A stretch of DNA of 33,919 nucleotides from Acidobacteriota bacterium (GTDB lineage Bacteria > Acidobacteriota > Polarisedimenticolia > JACPZX01), in assembly GCA_016195325.1 (NCBI GenBank), contig JACPZX010000064.1, positions 1 to 33,919 on the forward strand, read 5' to 3'. Made by a program: the position numbers and the translations under genes. The notes under the pieces are model-generated. The model did not search any database and was not told the DNA's origin. It saw only the letters and a program-made list of their open reading frames with translations. This document shows, one piece after another, positions 32,005 through 33,919 of this stretch (positions are counted from its first letter, which is position 1; each line of letters starts with the position of its first letter).

Positions 32005-32012
32005 CGCGGGCG

Positions 32013-32945
32013 ATGGGACTCTTTCGCTCCGCACTCCTCGCCGGCTCGCGCAGCGTGTGGCTCCGAGAGCGGGCCGTGAAGCTCGGGTTCGTGAGGCGGG
32101 CCGTCTCCCGGTTCATGCCCGGTGAGACGCTCGACGACGCCCTCGGCGCCGCGCGCGCCCTCGCCTCGCGGAAGCTGAGCGTCGTCCTCACCTGCCTGGG
32201 GGAGAACGTCACCTCGCTCGCCGAGACGGACGGGGTGGCGCGCCACTACCTCGAGGCGATGGAGGCGGCGCGCGCCGCCGGGCTCGACGTCGAGCTGTCG
32301 GTGAAGCTGACGCAGCTCGGCCTCGACCTCGACGCCGGCCTCGCCCTCACCCACGTCGATCGGATCGCCGCGCGCGCCGCGGAGCTGAGACAGCGCCTCT
32401 GGATCGACATGGAGGACAGCCGCTACACCGAACGGACGCTCGATCTGTACCGGAAGCTCCGGAAGGCCAGGCCGAACGCCGGCCTCTGCCTCCAGTCGTA
32501 CCTGAGGCGCACCGCCGCGGATCTCGAGTCGCTCATCCCCCTCGGATCCGCGATCCGCCTCGTGAAGGGGGCGTACAACGAGCCGCCGGACATTGCCTTC
32601 CCTGTGAAGCGCGACGTGGACGAGAGCTACTTCGCCCTCAGCAAGCGGCTTCTCTCCGAGGAAGCCCGCCGCGCCGGGTGCTACGCGGCCTTCGGTACGC
32701 ACGACCGCGATCTCATCCGCCGGATCGAGGAGGAGGCGGCGCGCGTGAAGGCCCCGCGAGAGGCCTTCGAGTTCGAGCTGCTCTACGGGATTCAGACCGG
32801 CGAGCAGGCGCGCCTCGCCGGCTCGGGGACGCGCGTGAGGGTTCTGATCAGCTACGGCTCGTTCTGGTTTCCGTGGTACATGCGCCGCCTCGCCGAGCGC
32901 CCCGCGAACGTCCTCTTCGTCGCGCGCCAGATGTTCGGCCGCTGA
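32013..32945 (+). CDS. Proline dehydrogenase (monofunctional)
   Basis: 310 residues, FAD-dependent (beta/alpha)8 barrel oxidising L-proline to pyrroline-5-carboxylate. Characteristic stretches are VVLTCLGENVTS, VELSVKLTQLGLDLD, LWIDMEDSRYTERTLDLYR, GLCLQSYLRRT, AIRLVKGAYNEP (flavin- and substrate-binding Lys/Gly/Tyr), AFGTHDRDLI and FELLYGIQTGEQARL. RRLAERPANV supplies the terminal RRxxERP-like substrate-carboxylate arginines. All positions typical of monofunctional PRODH/PutB are present. No P5C dehydrogenase gene is in the window, so the next step is encoded elsewhere. The gene lies nine bases after the DDAH-like hydrolase gene. It converges on the minus-strand questin-oxidase-like gene with a gap of only 19 bases. 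Confidence 0.93.
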   Translation: MGLFRSALLAGSRSVWLRERAVKLGFVRRAVSRFMPGETLDDALGAARALASRKLSVVLTCLGENVTSLAETDGVARHYLEAMEAARAAGLDVELSVKLTQLGLDLDAGLALTHVDRIAARAAELRQRLWIDMEDSRYTERTLDLYRKLRKARPNAGLCLQSYLRRTAADLESLIPLGSAIRLVKGAYNEPPDIAFPVKRDVDESYFALSKRLLSEEARRAGCYAAFGTHDRDLIRRIEEEAARVKAPREAFEFELLYGIQTGEQARLAGSGTRVRVLISYGSFWFPWYMRRLAERPANVLFVARQMFGR

Positions 32946-32964
32946 CCCGGCCCGCGGCCTCTCC

Positions 32965-33919
32965 CTACGCGAGCTGCCGTACCCCTTCGGCCGCGGCGGC
33001 GAGGAAGATCGGCTTCGGCTCCACGCCGTTCTCCCTGAGGCAGGCCTCGGAGAATTTGATCGCGTGCTCGTCCCCCGTCGCGATCGCGCGGTCGATCAGA
33101 TCGTCGCGGCTCAGAGAGGGGCCTGCCGGGCGCGGCGACGCAGGGGGCTTCCCCAGCGCCGCGTAGACCCCCGCGGCCGCCTGCCAGGCGTAGCGCGCGA
33201 GAAGCCTCGACGTCGCCGGTGCGACGTGCGGCACGAGGAGCCTCACGGCGCTCGGCCCGGTGACGGTGTGGATGAGCGTGATCACCAGGCCGGGCTGCGC
33301 CTCCTCGACGAAGATCCGCGCGAAGGTGGAGGTGAGGTCCGAGAGGAAGCGTGATGGCTCGATCGAATCATCCACGAGGTGGATGACCGGGGCGAAGGCC
33401 GGCGACGCGGCAAGCGGCTTGAGCGCGTCGGTGATGAGGAAGCGCCGCGGCCGCTGATCGGCGGGGACGAGGGGGACGCTGCGGATCACCTGCGACGGAA
33501 GCGCGCCGGCCGCGGGCTTCCCTTCCGATTCAGGAAGCGCCTGGTACCTCGCGGCCCAGTAGCCGAGCCCCTCCGCGAGCTCGTGACGGCGGGCGGGGGT
33601 CTCCTTCGCGGCGAGGCTCCGCGCCGCGTGCCCCGTCCGGATGACGCCGTGCATCGCGGCGCCGACGATCCCCGGCGCGAGGCGCGCCGACCAGATGTCG
33701 AGGACGGCGGGCCACGGCCGCTCCGCCAGCTCGCGATCGAAGAGGGCGATGAAGTCGCCGACGCGGTTGTACACGCCGAGCGTCTCCCGCCACGCGTCGG
33801 CGGCGATCGGGCTGCGGGCGTCGGGGTGGACGTCGAGGCGGCGACGGTACCCCTCGAGCCACGGCTTCACCGCGGCGGGCCGCCCGAGGGCCGTCAGCGC
33901 CTCGGCCGCCATGGGGCCG
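32965..33919 (-). CDS. Questin-oxidase-like (DUF4243) protein, 5' end beyond the right edge
   Basis: About 317 visible residues. The reading frame continues through codons for Gly-Pro before ATG 33912. The family normally has an N-H-x-P-M-A-x-E-A-L motif here, so GPMAAEALTALG is probably internal and the true start lies outside the window. Later conserved stretches are WLEGYRRRL, WRETLG, VLDIWSARLAPGIVGAAMHGVIRTGHA, EGLGYWAARYQ and the His-containing ITLIHTVTGPSAVRLL. Questin oxidase carries out a Baeyer-Villiger-like ring opening of an anthraquinone in fungi. Bacterial members are uncharacterised and their substrate is unknown. No polyketide or anthraquinone genes are visible nearby. The stop TAG is at 32965-32967. 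Confidence 0.78.
   Translation of the reverse strand, partial: GPMAAEALTALGRPAAVKPWLEGYRRRLDVHPDARSPIAADAWRETLGVYNRVGDFIALFDRELAERPWPAVLDIWSARLAPGIVGAAMHGVIRTGHAARSLAAKETPARRHELAEGLGYWAARYQALPESEGKPAAGALPSQVIRSVPLVPADQRPRRFLITDALKPLAASPAFAPVIHLVDDSIEPSRFLSDLTSTFARIFVEEAQPGLVITLIHTVTGPSAVRLLVPHVAPATSRLLARYAWQAAAGVYAALGKPPASPRPAGPSLSRDDLIDRAIATGDEHAIKFSEACLRENGVEPKPIFLAAAAEGVRQLA

Noticed and set aside
30684-32702. A 672-codon minus-strand open frame
   Set aside because: It is antisense to the DDAH-like hydrolase and proline dehydrogenase genes, whose motifs are clear.

Overview
This is a GC-rich bacterial chromosome segment with about 23 genes, mostly on the + strand and tightly packed. The best guess for the source is a soil or sediment Acidobacteriota-type bacterium (for example Thermoanaerobaculia or a related, poorly cultured lineage). 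That rests on two large Pkn-type kinases fused to a TolB/WD40-like propeller whose N-termini begin with TPGTRLGPYE, secreted HYR/FIMAH and BNR proteins, and strong G/C bias at third codon positions. This is inference from gene style; there is no rRNA marker. I saw no rRNA, tRNA, CRISPR array or insertion sequence.

Layout. 1-2118: an ambiguous edge gene and a membrane-anchored triple-repeat protein (-). 2119-2769: msrA. 2864-6225: a small cassette that looks biosynthetic, with a ferritin-like diiron protein and a chorismate-binding enzyme (+), and a GT1 glycosyltransferase (-) whose 3' end overlaps the chorismate gene. 6328-7118: a two-gene unit with a DUF6036-like nucleotidyltransferase and a small overlapping partner, possibly toxin-antitoxin. 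7241-9208: four genes (exported double-Cys protein, exported thioredoxin, sigma factor with an apparent CTG start, multi-pass membrane protein) that look like one redox/envelope operon. 9230-18446: two paralogous receptor-like Ser/Thr kinases on either side of a 1221-residue exported ELWxSDGT/HYR/FIMAH protein.

18457-23005: an operon encoding an arginase fused in frame to an AAA_14/DUF4143 ATPase, an APC-family amino-acid permease and a PLP aminotransferase, the last two joined by TGATG stop/start overlaps. 23183-24445: a CarboxypepD_reg domain fused to an ABC_sub_bind-type binding protein, followed by the clearest intrinsic terminator in the window. 24626-29256: a secreted subtilase coupled by TGATG to an AraC regulator. 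29323-31191: an exported Asp-box (BNR) protein. 31200-32945: a DDAH/amidinotransferase-family hydrolase and proline dehydrogenase. With the arginase operon these suggest arginine-to-ornithine/citrulline-to-proline catabolism. 32965-33919: a questin-oxidase-like protein (-), cut by the right edge.

Two points deserve most attention. The first is the arginase-AAA chimera: all arginase metal ligands are present, but its C-terminal tail is replaced by a nearly complete ATPase beginning just before Walker A. The second is that many starts without a Shine-Dalgarno sequence have a TAnnnT-like -10 box 5-11 bases upstream, which suggests leaderless transcription in this genome. The diiron/chorismate/glycosyltransferase cassette is the best candidate for an undescribed pathway.
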